NCBI RefSeq assembly: GCF_022867805.1
Contig: NZ_JALIFO010000001.1
Coordinates: forward strand, 186,001 to 250,000
From: Cuneatibacter sp. NSJ-177
GTDB lineage: Bacteria > Bacillota > Clostridia > Lachnospirales > Lachnospiraceae
DNA: 64,000 nucleotides
Direction: 5' to 3'
Shown here: positions 8,055 to 16,708 of the stretch, piece by piece
Position numbering within the stretch: the stretch's first letter is position 1
Layout: each line of letters starts with the position of its first letter
Program-made: the position numbers and the translations under genes
The notes under the pieces: model-generated
Seen by the model: the letters and a program-made list of their open reading frames with translations, nothing else
Told to the model about the DNA's origin: nothing
The model's database searches: none

Positions 8055-9301
8055 AAGAAGAGAACCGGCTGTACGCCGGAGCAGCGCGGGTCTGCATCAC
8101 TCCGCCGGCGGACTTGTTTCCGATTCCGCATTTTATGAACCATATGACGCCGGGAAAACCCTCGGTGTTCAGCGGAAAAGTGCGGGAGGATATTTACTTT
8201 CGCGTGCTGATCGTGCAAAATGAGAGAACGCGCCTGGTATTTGCCGTTATGGATTTGCCGGGAGTGCCCGAATCCGCGGAAGTGACTCAGCTGATCGCGG
8301 ACTGCGCCGGAGTGCCGGAACAGCAGGTCGTCTACACGGCCACCCACAACCACAGCGGACTCTATGCCGACAACGTGGATTTCGAGCGGATTTTCGGCGG
8401 GGAATTCACGGAAAAAATCCGGAAATACCGGAAGTTTCTGCGGGAGCTGATTCCCGGAGCTATCCGTCAGGCCGCCGGGAACCTGGAACCGGTGCGGATG
8501 GGCGTGGCAAGAAGCGACTGTTTTCTAAACGTCAACCGAAACGAAAAGGAGCTGGGGCCCAAAGCCGGTACCTACGGATTCCGAAACGAGGGACCGGCGG
8601 ACCGGGATCTCTATGTGATCCGCTTTGACCGGCTAAACGGGGAACCTTTGGCAGTGCTCTATAATTATGCGGTTCATGCCTGCATGATGATTCACAATAA
8701 TCCGGAGGGCTTGGGGACGGAGATCTCCGGGGATCTGCCGGGGCGGGCCTGCCGGATTCTGGAGCAGGGGTTGGAGGACCGGGCGGTGGTGCTGTTTACC
8801 AGCGGCTGCGCCGGAGATATGAATCCTTTGATGATGTCGCGGGTTAATATTGTCCGGCCCGACGGCGGCATCGAGACCAGGGAACTGGGGGCCGCTGGCC
8901 CGGTGATTTTGGAATTCATGGGAAACCGGCTGGCGAGGGACGTCAAGAAGACCTGGGAGAGTGTGGCGGAATGGACGGAGCACGCTGTGCTCTGGGCGGA
9001 TAAGAGGTCCTTTTCGGTGTCGGCAAAGGCGGTGACGAAGCCTTTCAATGAGGAACCGGTGGAATTTCGGGTTGGCCTTATGATGCTGGGGAGCCTGGCA
9101 GTGGCGGCCACCAACGGCGAGATCTTCCACGCCATCGGCCGGAGGATCAAGGAAGAGTCCCCCTACCGGGATACCATGGTCATTACCCATGCGGGCCAGT
9201 GGACGGCTTACGTCAAGGACGATTCCGGGGAAGGCGAGTATGAGACCGCGGTTCGGGAGCAGATCCGGCAAATGCTAAAGGAATTTGCAGGCGCGAGATA
9301 A
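8051..9301 (+). CDS. Neutral/alkaline ceramidase-like zinc amidohydrolase
   Basis: A 416-residue protein resembling the N-terminal catalytic domain of neutral/alkaline non-lysosomal ceramidases. Visible family elements in order are YAGAARVCITPP at the start, VYTATHNHSGLY (zinc-ligand His region), LYNYAVHACMM (second His), ISGDLPGRACRILE and FTSGCAGDMNP. Ceramidases cleave the amide bond of N-acyl sphingosine; many bacterial relatives of this short length have unknown amide or ester substrates. There is no secretion signal, so it is likely cytoplasmic. The ATGA overlap with the preceding hydrolase and the Opp importer 25 bases downstream suggest that an imported acyl-amide or peptide-like molecule is cleaved inside the cell. 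That pathway link is inference. Confidence 0.75.
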   Translation: MKEENRLYAGAARVCITPPADLFPIPHFMNHMTPGKPSVFSGKVREDIYFRVLIVQNERTRLVFAVMDLPGVPESAEVTQLIADCAGVPEQQVVYTATHNHSGLYADNVDFERIFGGEFTEKIRKYRKFLRELIPGAIRQAAGNLEPVRMGVARSDCFLNVNRNEKELGPKAGTYGFRNEGPADRDLYVIRFDRLNGEPLAVLYNYAVHACMMIHNNPEGLGTEISGDLPGRACRILEQGLEDRAVVLFTSGCAGDMNPLMMSRVNIVRPDGGIETRELGAAGPVILEFMGNRLARDVKKTWESVAEWTEHAVLWADKRSFSVSAKAVTKPFNEEPVEFRVGLMMLGSLAVAATNGEIFHAIGRRIKEESPYRDTMVITHAGQWTAYVKDDSGEGEYETAVREQIRQMLKEFAGAR

Positions 9302-9325
9302 CGCAAGGGGAAAGGAGAATGCAGG

Positions 9326-10291
9326 ATGACAAAATTTATACTAAAGCGAGTGCTGACGATGATTCCGGTGCTGCTGGGCGTATCCCTCCTGGTGTTTGTG
9401 ATTTTGTCTCTGGCTCCCGGTGATCCGGCTGTGATCATTGCCGGAGATTACGCCGAGGAATCCATTTTGGAGGAGACAAGGGAGGAGCTGGGATTAAATC
9501 AGCCTCTGCTTTTGCAGTGGTTCCGTTACGTGAAGGATATCGTGACCAAAGGGGATTTCGGCATCAGCTGGAAGACGGGAAAAAGCGTGACCGAATCCAT
9601 CTTAGAAAGGTTTCCGACCACGGTGCTGGTGGCGGTGCTGGGCGCGTTTTTTACCGCGGTGCTGGGCATCGGGACCGGAATTATCTCGGCGGTGAAGCAG
9701 TATTCCATCTGGGATAATCTGGCCACGATGATCGGGATGATCGGCGTATCCATGCCGAACTTTTTCACCGGCCTGCTGTTGGTATTTGTGTTTGCCCAGA
9801 GGCTAAAGATTCTGCCGGCCTCCGGCAACAGCGGCTGGGAGTATTATGTGCTTCCGATTATCACCATCGCCTTTTCCGCCTGCGCCGGGCAGATGCGGAT
9901 GACGCGGTCCTCCATGCTGGAGGTCATGCGCCAGGATTACATACGGACGGCCAGGGCAAAGGGGCAGAGCGAGCGCAAAATCGTCATGCACCATCAGCTG
10001 AAAAACGCGATGATCCCCATCATCACCGTGGTGGGCCAGCAGTTTGGAATTCTGCTGGGCGGATCCATGATTGTGGAACAGATTTTTTCCCTGCCCGGCG
10101 TCGGTAAGCTGATGATGGATTCCATTAACTACCGGGATTATCCGATGGTGCGGGGATCCTTGCTGCTGCTGGCATTTGGGTTTTGTACCGTAAATCTGTT
10201 GGTGGATATCGCCTACGCGGTGGTGGATCCCAGAATCCGTTCCCAGTTTGCCAAAACGAAGAAGAAAAAAGCAAAGGAGGAGGCAGCATGA
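9326..10291 (+). CDS. Opp/Dpp-type ABC importer A, permease 1 (DppB-like)
   Basis: A 321-residue inner-membrane permease. It begins with the conserved FILKRVLTMIPVLLGVSLLVF and SLAPGDPA, typical of DppB/OppB proteins. The EAA-type cytoplasmic loop that docks on the ATPases is RQDYIRTARAKGQSERKIVMHHQLKNAMIPII, ending in LGGSMIVEQIFSLPGVG. Six membrane segments are expected. AAAGGAG is spaced correctly before ATG 9326. The gene overlaps the second permease by 4 bases. Importers of this family take up peptides, nickel or other small solutes; specificity lies in the binding protein, here encoded last at 13157. Confidence 0.93.
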   Translation: MTKFILKRVLTMIPVLLGVSLLVFVILSLAPGDPAVIIAGDYAEESILEETREELGLNQPLLLQWFRYVKDIVTKGDFGISWKTGKSVTESILERFPTTVLVAVLGAFFTAVLGIGTGIISAVKQYSIWDNLATMIGMIGVSMPNFFTGLLLVFVFAQRLKILPASGNSGWEYYVLPIITIAFSACAGQMRMTRSSMLEVMRQDYIRTARAKGQSERKIVMHHQLKNAMIPIITVVGQQFGILLGGSMIVEQIFSLPGVGKLMMDSINYRDYPMVRGSLLLLAFGFCTVNLLVDIAYAVVDPRIRSQFAKTKKKKAKEEAA

Positions 10292-11127
10292 CAGGAGTGA
10301 AAGATTTTATCCGCCGCTTGTGTAAGAACCGCCTGACGGTCGTCTGTCTGATCCTGTTCGTGCTGATCGTGCTGGCGGTGATCTTTGCGAATTTCATCGC
10401 GCCCTACGGCTGGGACGAAGGAGAAGTGGTCAACCGGTATCTGGCTCCCAGTGCCGAGCACTTGTGCGGCACGGACAATTATGGGAGGGATATATTCAGC
10501 CGTATCCTCTACGGAGGGCGGATGTCCCTGGAAATCGGTTTGATTTCCGCTGTGGTGACCACGGTGATCGGAGCTATTATCGGTGCAACCTCCGCCTACT
10601 TCGGAGGAAAATTTGACAACGTTGTCATGCGGGTGCTGGATGTGTTCATGGCCATGCCGCCCATCCTCCTCGCCATCGCCATTGCCGCTACCTTGGGGAC
10701 CGGGATGATGAACACGATGCTGGCGGTGATTATCTCCGGGATTCCCATGAAAGCACGCGTAGCCAGAGGGCCGGTGCTGGCCCTTAGAAACCAGGAATTC
10801 GTCGAGGCGGCCACGGCTTCCAATTCCTCTACAGCCAAAATCATTTTCAAGCACATTATCCCGAATATCCTGGCTCCGCTGATCGTGCAGACCACGCTTT
10901 CGATCTCCGGCGCGATCGTGTCGGTGGCCGGACTTTCCTTCCTGGGCCTGGGCGTTCAGCCTCCCGCGCCGGAATGGGGCGCCATGCTTTCCGCCGGCCG
11001 GTCTTATCTGCGCGACTATCCCTGGATGGTCATTGCGCCGGGAATCGCCATGCTGCTGACCTTGTTTTCCCTGAATATTGTGGGCGACGGTGTGCGGGAT
11101 GCGCTGGATCCGAAACTGAGGGATTAA
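10288..11127 (+). CDS. Opp/Dpp-type ABC importer A, permease 2 (DppC-like)
   Basis: About 279 residues. I set the start at ATG 10288, which overlaps the stop of permease 1 as ATGA and has AGGAGG just upstream; this gives MTGVKDFIRRLCKNRLTVVCL, the normal N-terminus of DppC proteins. Family blocks follow: HLCGTDNYGRDIFSRILYGGR, the EAA loop NQEFVEAATASNSSTAKIIFKHIIPN and FLGLGVQPPAPEWGAML. It ends with NIVGDGVRDALDPKLRD, the characteristic DppC tail. It should pair with the 9326 permease to form the membrane channel. A longer reading frame begins at 10183 but would overlap the previous gene by over 100 bases. Confidence 0.93.
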   Translation: MTGVKDFIRRLCKNRLTVVCLILFVLIVLAVIFANFIAPYGWDEGEVVNRYLAPSAEHLCGTDNYGRDIFSRILYGGRMSLEIGLISAVVTTVIGAIIGATSAYFGGKFDNVVMRVLDVFMAMPPILLAIAIAATLGTGMMNTMLAVIISGIPMKARVARGPVLALRNQEFVEAATASNSSTAKIIFKHIIPNILAPLIVQTTLSISGAIVSVAGLSFLGLGVQPPAPEWGAMLSAGRSYLRDYPWMVIAPGIAMLLTLFSLNIVGDGVRDALDPKLRD

Positions 11128-11139
11128 GGGAGGATGCAC

Positions 11140-12165
11140 ATGGAAAAAGAGACATTGTTGGAAATCCAGGATTTAACCATTCAATATTGTATGCACAACC
11201 GGACCGTGCGGGCGGTCAACGGAGTTTCCCTGAAAATCCAGAAAGGGGAGACGCTGGGCCTGGTGGGGGAGACCGGAGCCGGAAAAACCACGATTGCCTT
11301 GGGGATTCTCCGGCTGCTTCAGGAGCCTCCGGCCAAGATCGCAGGCGGCCGCATCCTCTATGAAGGAAACGATATCCTAAAACTGCCCCACCACGAGCTG
11401 AGAAAAATCCGGGGAAATAAGATCTCCATGATCTTCCAGGATCCCATGACGGCTTTAAACCCGATTGACACCGTGGGAGAGCAGATCATGGAGGGGATTC
11501 TGCTCCATGAAAAGCTGTCCAAAAAGGACGCTTACCGGAAGGCCTGCGAGACTTTGGAGATGGTGGGAATCCCGGCGGAACGTTACCATGATTATCCCCA
11601 CCAGTTTTCGGGAGGGATGAAACAGCGGATTGTCATCGCCATGGCTCTGGTCTGCCGGCCGGAACTGCTGCTGGCAGACGAGCCGACCACCGCCCTGGAC
11701 GTGACGATTCAGGCCCAGGTGCTGGATATGATCACCCGGATCCGGGAGGAGCTGGGCACTTCGATGCTTTTAATCACCCATGATCTGGGCGTGATCGCGG
11801 ATATGTGCGACCGGGTCGCGGTCATCTATGCGGGCCGGATTGTAGAGTCCGGCGCCACAGAGCAGATCTTTAATCACACCAGCCACCCTTACACCGTGGG
11901 CCTTTTCGGCGCGATCCCCACGCTGGATATGACGGAAGACCGCCTGGTGCCCATCGACGGATTGATGCCGGACCCCGCCAATCTGCCGGACGGCTGCAAA
12001 TTCTGTCCGAGATGCAAAAAGAAGATGGCGGTGTGCGAAGAGCGGGAGCCGGATTTATCGGAGATTGCTCCTGGACATCTGGTTCGGTGTCACCTGTTTG
12101 CAAAAAATCCTCCGAAGGATCCCCCTGCGGCCGACGGGCAAGATTCCGGAAAGGAAGGTGAGTGA
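11140..12165 (+). CDS. Opp/Dpp-type ABC importer A, ATPase 1 (DppD-like)
   Basis: About 341 residues. Walker A is GETGAGKTT, the signature is QFSGGMKQR, and Walker B is [13 protein letters not shown], followed by the switch His in LITHDLGV. The C-terminal oligopeptide-transporter domain has the cysteine group CKFCPRC..C, which in related DppD proteins can hold an iron-sulfur cluster. I prefer ATG 11140 because AAGGGAGG lies 7 bases upstream; ATG 11134 touches the ribosome site. It hydrolyses ATP to drive uptake together with the DppF-like partner that follows. The signature is canonical here, unlike in the partner ATPase. Confidence 0.93.
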   Translation: MEKETLLEIQDLTIQYCMHNRTVRAVNGVSLKIQKGETLGLVGETGAGKTTIALGILRLLQEPPAKIAGGRILYEGNDILKLPHHELRKIRGNKISMIFQDPMTALNPIDTVGEQIMEGILLHEKLSKKDAYRKACETLEMVGIPAERYHDYPHQFSGGMKQRIVIAMALVCRPELLLADEPTTALDVTIQAQVLDMITRIREELGTSMLLITHDLGVIADMCDRVAVIYAGRIVESGATEQIFNHTSHPYTVGLFGAIPTLDMTEDRLVPIDGLMPDPANLPDGCKFCPRCKKKMAVCEEREPDLSEIAPGHLVRCHLFAKNPPKDPPAADGQDSGKEGE

Positions 12166-12166
12166 G

Positions 12167-13135
12167 TTGGCAAAAGAAATCTTATTGGAGGCCGTCGGGC
12201 TGAAAAAATATTTCCAGACAGCGGCCGGCCAGCTTCACGCCGTGGACGACATCTATTTCACCATTGAGAAAGGGACCACCCTGGGCGTGGTCGGGGAGTC
12301 CGGCTGCGGCAAATCCACCCTGGGCCGCGTGGTGCTTCACCTGCTGGAAAGCACGGACGGAAAAATTATTTATAAAGGCAAAGACATCACCCATGTGGAT
12401 AAGAAGAGGCTCCGGGAGCTGCGCAATGAAATGCAGATTATTTTCCAGGATCCCTTCGCTTCCCTGAACCCGCGGATGTCGGTGCGGCAGATCATTTCCG
12501 AACCCCTGGAAAACGGGGGAATCCGGGGAGAGGAAAGGGAAAAGCGGATCACGGAACTGATGACTACGGTGGGACTGGCGGAGCGGCTGGGGGACTCCTA
12601 TCCCCATGAGCTGGACGGCGGGAGAAGGCAGCGGATCGGCGTGGCCCGCGCCATTGCTATGAATCCGGACTTTGTGGTCTGCGATGAGCCTGTTTCAGCC
12701 CTCGACGTCTCGATCCAGGCACAGATCATCAACCTGCTCCAGGATCTGCAAAAAGAGCGGGGGCTGACGTACCTTTTTATCTCCCATGACCTGTCGGTGG
12801 TCAAATATCTGTCCCATCAGATTATGGTCATGTATTTAGGCCAGACCGTGGAATGGAGCGATACGGAGGATTTGTTCGCCCATCCCCTTCATCCCTATAC
12901 CCAGGCGCTCTTGTCTGCGGTGCCGGTTCCCAAGGTGGGGCAGAAAAAACAAAGGATTTTGCTGAAAGGCGAGATCGTCTCCCCCATCAACCCGAAACCC
13001 TGCTGCCGTTTTGCAAAGCGTTGTCTCTATGCGACGGAGGAGTGTTTCGCCGGGCCTCCGAAGCTGAAAGAGGAAAGGCCGGGGCATTTTGTGGCCTGCC
13101 ACCGCGCAAAGGATATCAATCAAATTGATAAATAA
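12167..13135 (+). CDS. Opp/Dpp-type ABC importer A, ATPase 2 (DppF-like)
   Basis: About 322 residues. Walker A is GESGCGKST and Walker B is [12 protein letters not shown], followed by LFISHDLSV. The ABC signature reads ELDGGRRQR instead of LSGGQ-QR, a change shared by all four F-type ATPases in this window. I set the start at TTG 12167, one base past the previous stop and 8 bases after AAGGAAGG; it yields MAKEILLEAVGLKKYF, which matches the start of the paralogue at 47409 ([15 protein letters not shown]). A GTG at 12158 is an alternative. It forms a heterodimer with the 11140 ATPase. The C-terminal Cys residues (CCRFAKRC..C) are retained. Confidence 0.92.
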   Translation: MAKEILLEAVGLKKYFQTAAGQLHAVDDIYFTIEKGTTLGVVGESGCGKSTLGRVVLHLLESTDGKIIYKGKDITHVDKKRLRELRNEMQIIFQDPFASLNPRMSVRQIISEPLENGGIRGEEREKRITELMTTVGLAERLGDSYPHELDGGRRQRIGVARAIAMNPDFVVCDEPVSALDVSIQAQIINLLQDLQKERGLTYLFISHDLSVVKYLSHQIMVMYLGQTVEWSDTEDLFAHPLHPYTQALLSAVPVPKVGQKKQRILLKGEIVSPINPKPCCRFAKRCLYATEECFAGPPKLKEERPGHFVACHRAKDINQIDK

Positions 13136-13156
13136 AAAAGGAAAAGGAGAAATTGC

Positions 13157-14800
13157 ATGAAAAAAGGAAAGATTTGGATGGCATCGCTGTTAGCTTTGTC
13201 GATGGCTCTGACCGCCTGCTCCGGCGGCGGGGAGAGCACGAGCGCCGCTGGAACCACCGCAGCGCCCGCAGCCGCCACTGCCTCAGCCGGAGAGGAAACG
13301 CCTGCGGGAGCTCCGGCGGGAGCGGTTACCTCCAGCAAAGACACCTTGGTTTTTGCCATGAACTCGGATCCTGGAACCATGAATCCCTGGTCCGGCCCCA
13401 TGGGGCCGCAGCTGGTTTTATCCTGCCAGTCCCTGGAGGCTCTGACCACCTATGACGAGAGCGGAGAACTGATTCCCTGGCTTGCGGAGAGCTGGGAGTA
13501 CGATGACGACAAGATGGGCTGCACCTTCCATCTGCGCCAGGATGTCACCTTCAGCAACGGAAATCCCTTCAACGCCGACGCCGTGATCTACACCATGCAG
13601 ACCGCTTCGGCGGAGAGCGCTTCCGCCAAGGGTTATCTGGCCAATGTGGACGTGGCCAATGTGAAAAAGGTGGATGAGTTTACGGTCCACATCCCCACTC
13701 TGATTGAGTTCGGAACCCTGCCCTACACCATGTCTAACATTTTTATCGTGGATCCTGCCGTCTATGAGGCGGAAGCGGCCCGCGGCGAAGGTATCACCGG
13801 CACCGGCCCCTTTGTGGCCACGGACTGGCAGGCAGGCGTCAGCGTCGGCTTCACGGCCAATGAAACCTACTGGGGAGGAGCCCCCTACATCAAGAACTTG
13901 GAATTCCGCATCATCACCGAGTCTTCGGTCCGGATGGTGGAGCTGGAAAACGGAGCCGTGGATGTGAATAAGAGCGCGGCCACCGAGGATGTCAACCGGG
14001 TGGTGAACGGAGAGACCGAAAATATCAGCATCTGGAAAGCAGATGTGTCCCAGGCGATCTACTATTTCGGCATCAATCTCAGCAGCGAGAAAATGCAGGA
14101 TGCAAAAGTCCGCCAGGCCATCATGAACGCAGTGGACAGCGAGACCCTTTGTCTGATCTCTTTCGACGTGGCAGGTTCCCCTTCCACCAGCATTCTTCCG
14201 TCCAATATGTGGTACAGCGCCACTCTGGAAGGCGACAGCGCGTATCACTATGATCCGGAAGGCGCCAAAGCCCTGCTGGCCGAGGCAGGATTCCCCGACG
14301 GCATTACCATCCGGCTGGTCTGCGATTCCAACGCATACCGCCGCGCCATGGCAGAGGCTCTTCCTTCCATGATGGAAAAAGCCGGAATCACCATCGAGGT
14401 GGAGTTTATGGAGTCGGCTGCTTTCAACACCTGGAGACTGGAGTCCAAAGGCGATGATTTCGACGTGTTCCTGACCAATATGGGCCAGCTGAACGAGCCG
14501 TCGTCCGCCATGACCGCATTCCTCAGCAAGGTCAACAGCCCGGAGGGCGGCGGCAACGGAATGTTCCGCTATGCCGGTACGGATCTCTCCAATACCATTG
14601 ATTCTCTGATCAACGCGGCGGTCGCCGAGACGGAGGAATCGGCCAGAGCAAAGATCTATGTGGATCTGCAAGAGACGATCGCATCCAATTACATTGCCAA
14701 GGGAATCGCCGATATGTTTGACCTGAACCTGGTGGCGTCCAACTTGAAGGGCATGGTGTTTCGGCCCAACGTGGATTTCTCAAAGGCTTACTTTGAATAA
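13157..14800 (+). CDS. Opp/Dpp-type ABC importer A, substrate-binding lipoprotein
   Basis: A 547-residue family-5 extracellular solute-binding protein. The signal MKKGKIWMASLLALSMALTAC ends in a lipobox with Cys 21, followed by a low-complexity Ser/Thr/Ala/Gly linker to about residue 60. The binding fold then shows LIPWLAESWEYDDD, CTFHLRQDVTFSNGNPFNADAVIYT, GTGPFV and VRQAIMNAVDSE, all typical. AAAAGGAG precedes ATG 13157. Here the binding-protein gene is last in its operon (order B-C-D-F-A), whereas importers B, C and D have it first. It defines the specificity of importer A and is divergent from the other three binding proteins, so it probably has a different ligand. Confidence 0.93.
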   Translation: MKKGKIWMASLLALSMALTACSGGGESTSAAGTTAAPAAATASAGEETPAGAPAGAVTSSKDTLVFAMNSDPGTMNPWSGPMGPQLVLSCQSLEALTTYDESGELIPWLAESWEYDDDKMGCTFHLRQDVTFSNGNPFNADAVIYTMQTASAESASAKGYLANVDVANVKKVDEFTVHIPTLIEFGTLPYTMSNIFIVDPAVYEAEAARGEGITGTGPFVATDWQAGVSVGFTANETYWGGAPYIKNLEFRIITESSVRMVELENGAVDVNKSAATEDVNRVVNGETENISIWKADVSQAIYYFGINLSSEKMQDAKVRQAIMNAVDSETLCLISFDVAGSPSTSILPSNMWYSATLEGDSAYHYDPEGAKALLAEAGFPDGITIRLVCDSNAYRRAMAEALPSMMEKAGITIEVEFMESAAFNTWRLESKGDDFDVFLTNMGQLNEPSSAMTAFLSKVNSPEGGGNGMFRYAGTDLSNTIDSLINAAVAETEESARAKIYVDLQETIASNYIAKGIADMFDLNLVASNLKGMVFRPNVDFSKAYFE

Positions 14801-14848
14801 AATGTAAAAGAATTTTTTGTGAAACAAGAAAGGCATGGCGAATCATGC

Positions 14849-14890
14849 AAAGGGGGCGTCTGCCGGAAGATTGGCGGACGCCCCTTTAAA
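14849..14890 (+). terminator. Likely terminator after importer A
   Basis: AAAGGGGGCGTCTGCC and GGCGGACGCCCCTTT form a strong stem with one bulge, 48 bases after the binding-protein stop. The T tail is only three bases before an A run, so efficiency is uncertain. Confidence 0.5.
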
Positions 14891-14909
14891 AAGTGTCGGA
14901 GGAGAAAAT

Positions 14910-15530
14910 ATGAGAATTGCGGAAAATATTTGGCTTTTGGAAGCCTCGCGGGCCAAGGACCACATGCCGGGCTTTCACTGTTACCTGGTGAAGGATGAGG
15001 AAGGACTGACCCTGATCGATACCAGCCTTCCCGGACGGGGGGAAGAGATTTTAAACGAGATCCGGGTGCTGGGCTACCGGCCGGAGGAGCTTCGCCGGAT
15101 TTTTCTGACCCATACGGATATGGATCACATCGGAAACGCCCGCATGCTGCAGGACATGGTGGCCTGCAAGGTCTATGTCTCGGAGGAGGAGAAGAAATAC
15201 CTGACTGGAGAGAGGAAACGTCTCCCGAAGAAGGCGGAGATGTTTCAGGGCTTTCTGGCGCCGGAGGTCCTGATTTATCCCGAAGACCTGGGGGAATACC
15301 AGGTGATTCCCACGCCGGGCCATACGGCGGGCCACGTGTGTATTCTCTATCGGGACTGCCTTTTCGCCGGGGACTGCTGTTCCACAGAAAGCGGAGCCAT
15401 CGCCGGGCCGGAAGAAGCGTTTACCGAGGACATGGAGACGGCATTGCAGTCCCTGAAAAAAGTTTCCCTGTACAGCTTTGGATCCTGGTGCCCCTGTCAT
15501 GGGATGCCGAAGAATCATTTGGAGCCGTAA
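14910..15530 (+). CDS. Metallo-beta-lactamase-fold hydrolase
   Basis: About 206 residues. The zinc-binding motif is LTHTDMDHIGNA (HxDxDH form), the next ligand is in PTPGHTAGHVCIL, and the buried Asp is in LFAGDCC. The final part, CPCHGMP, supplies the last His. These are the MBL-fold metal sites of glyoxalase-II-like hydrolases, with Asp at the second position as in many family members. I chose ATG 14910, 5 bases after GGAGGAG; an upstream ATG at 14835 would cross the terminator hairpin. It lies between importer A and a LysR regulator, so it probably cleaves an ester or thioester from the same pathway. The actual substrate is unknown. Confidence 0.85.
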   Translation: MRIAENIWLLEASRAKDHMPGFHCYLVKDEEGLTLIDTSLPGRGEEILNEIRVLGYRPEELRRIFLTHTDMDHIGNARMLQDMVACKVYVSEEEKKYLTGERKRLPKKAEMFQGFLAPEVLIYPEDLGEYQVIPTPGHTAGHVCILYRDCLFAGDCCSTESGAIAGPEEAFTEDMETALQSLKKVSLYSFGSWCPCHGMPKNHLEP

Positions 15531-15574
15531 AGAAAGAGCTATCCTGACTTTGAGCCGGAGCCAGGTCCGCTGCA

Positions 15575-15603
15575 TTGAAGCGGGCGAAGGTTTGTGATAA
15601 AAT
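15575..15603 (+). promoter_or_regulatory. Putative sigma-A promoter for the LysR gene
   Basis: TTGAAG (15575-15580), 17 bases, then TAAAAT (15598-15603). It lies 50 bases before the chosen LysR start and supports starting translation at 15653 rather than at 15575. Confidence 0.6.
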
Positions 15604-15652
15604 GAGGAAAACATGGCAGGAATCACTTCCTGACCGAAAAAGGAGTCATTTC

Positions 15653-16639
15653 ATGGACCATCCCTCTCTGGAATATTTTGTGGAAATCGCCCGTCAGCTG
15701 AATATCTCGAAAGCAGCCGCCAGCCTGCACATTTCTCAGCAGAGCCTGAGCGCTTACATTCAAAAGCTGGAAAAGCACTACGGCGTCATGCTGCTGAACC
15801 GGAAGCCGAAATTGAAGCTGACGCCTGCGGGGGAGAGAGTATTGCTGGCCGCCGAGGAGATCGAGCGGATTTATCAGGATCTGGCCCGCGATATGACCAG
15901 CCTGGAAAATGACGCGGACATCCGGATTTCCTTGGGGATCTTTGAACCGCTGGTGTCCCTAGTCATGCAGAATCTCCCGATCATCGAAATTGGGAAGAAG
16001 TATCCGAATGTGTCCTTCCACATCACCACCGGCTATAACGTGGATATTCTGGAACGGGTCCAGCGCTGTGAGCTGGATTTGGCCGTGGCCGGATACACCG
16101 GTATGGAAGAGAATGGCTTGGAGGAGTTGGAGGCAATTCCGCTGAGCAGGGACGAGGACTGCATCATCATCACCGAGGAGGTGATGCGCCTCTACTTTGC
16201 CGACGAATACGAAAAATATGTGGAGAAATTCAGCGAAGGCGTAGATATCCTGGATCTCTCTCATGTCCCCATCGTGATGCACCCCATGGAGAGCGGGGTG
16301 TCGAAGAAAATCCGCAAATATTTTATGGACCACCACCGCACCTTCAAGGTCTTCGGCGAGGGGCCCTCCCAGGACGTGGTCAACAGCATGGTGCTGAAAA
16401 ATAAAGCCTTCGGCATGTGCAACGGCACGGCTTCCCGGATGTTAGTGGAGGGAACAGAGAAAAAGGTGCACGTCTTCCCCCTGAAAAGCCCGAAGCTGGA
16501 GCGGGAGATCGTGCTGCTCTACCCCAAGAAGAGAAAAAAGAATGCTTTTCTTTCCGATATTGCGGGGATGATCGCGGAAAACTGGCGAAGGTCGATGAAA
16601 ATTCCCTCCGCCGGGGAGGGAGGGCAGGAGGAAGATTAG
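15653..16639 (+). CDS. LysR-family transcriptional regulator
   Basis: About 328 residues. The N-terminal winged helix-turn-helix is MDHPSLEYFVEIARQLNISK followed by AAASLHISQQSLSAYIQKLEKHYG and RKPKLKLTPAGERVL. The rest is the two-lobed effector-binding domain (ISLGIFEPLVS onward). I chose ATG 15653 because AAAGGAG lies 7 bases upstream and a promoter ends at 15603; the upstream in-frame start at 15575 would be inside the promoter. Proteins of this family usually activate neighbouring catabolic genes in response to a pathway metabolite. The adjacent MBL hydrolase, carboxylesterase and importer A are the natural targets. Which ones it controls is inference. Confidence 0.92.
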   Translation: MDHPSLEYFVEIARQLNISKAAASLHISQQSLSAYIQKLEKHYGVMLLNRKPKLKLTPAGERVLLAAEEIERIYQDLARDMTSLENDADIRISLGIFEPLVSLVMQNLPIIEIGKKYPNVSFHITTGYNVDILERVQRCELDLAVAGYTGMEENGLEELEAIPLSRDEDCIIITEEVMRLYFADEYEKYVEKFSEGVDILDLSHVPIVMHPMESGVSKKIRKYFMDHHRTFKVFGEGPSQDVVNSMVLKNKAFGMCNGTASRMLVEGTEKKVHVFPLKSPKLEREIVLLYPKKRKKNAFLSDIAGMIAENWRRSMKIPSAGEGGQEED

Positions 16640-16708
16640 AGGAAAAGAAAACAGTATTTTTACGACAATTTGTGCCGCCGGGTCAAGGCGGCGGAATGGA
16701 GAGTAGAA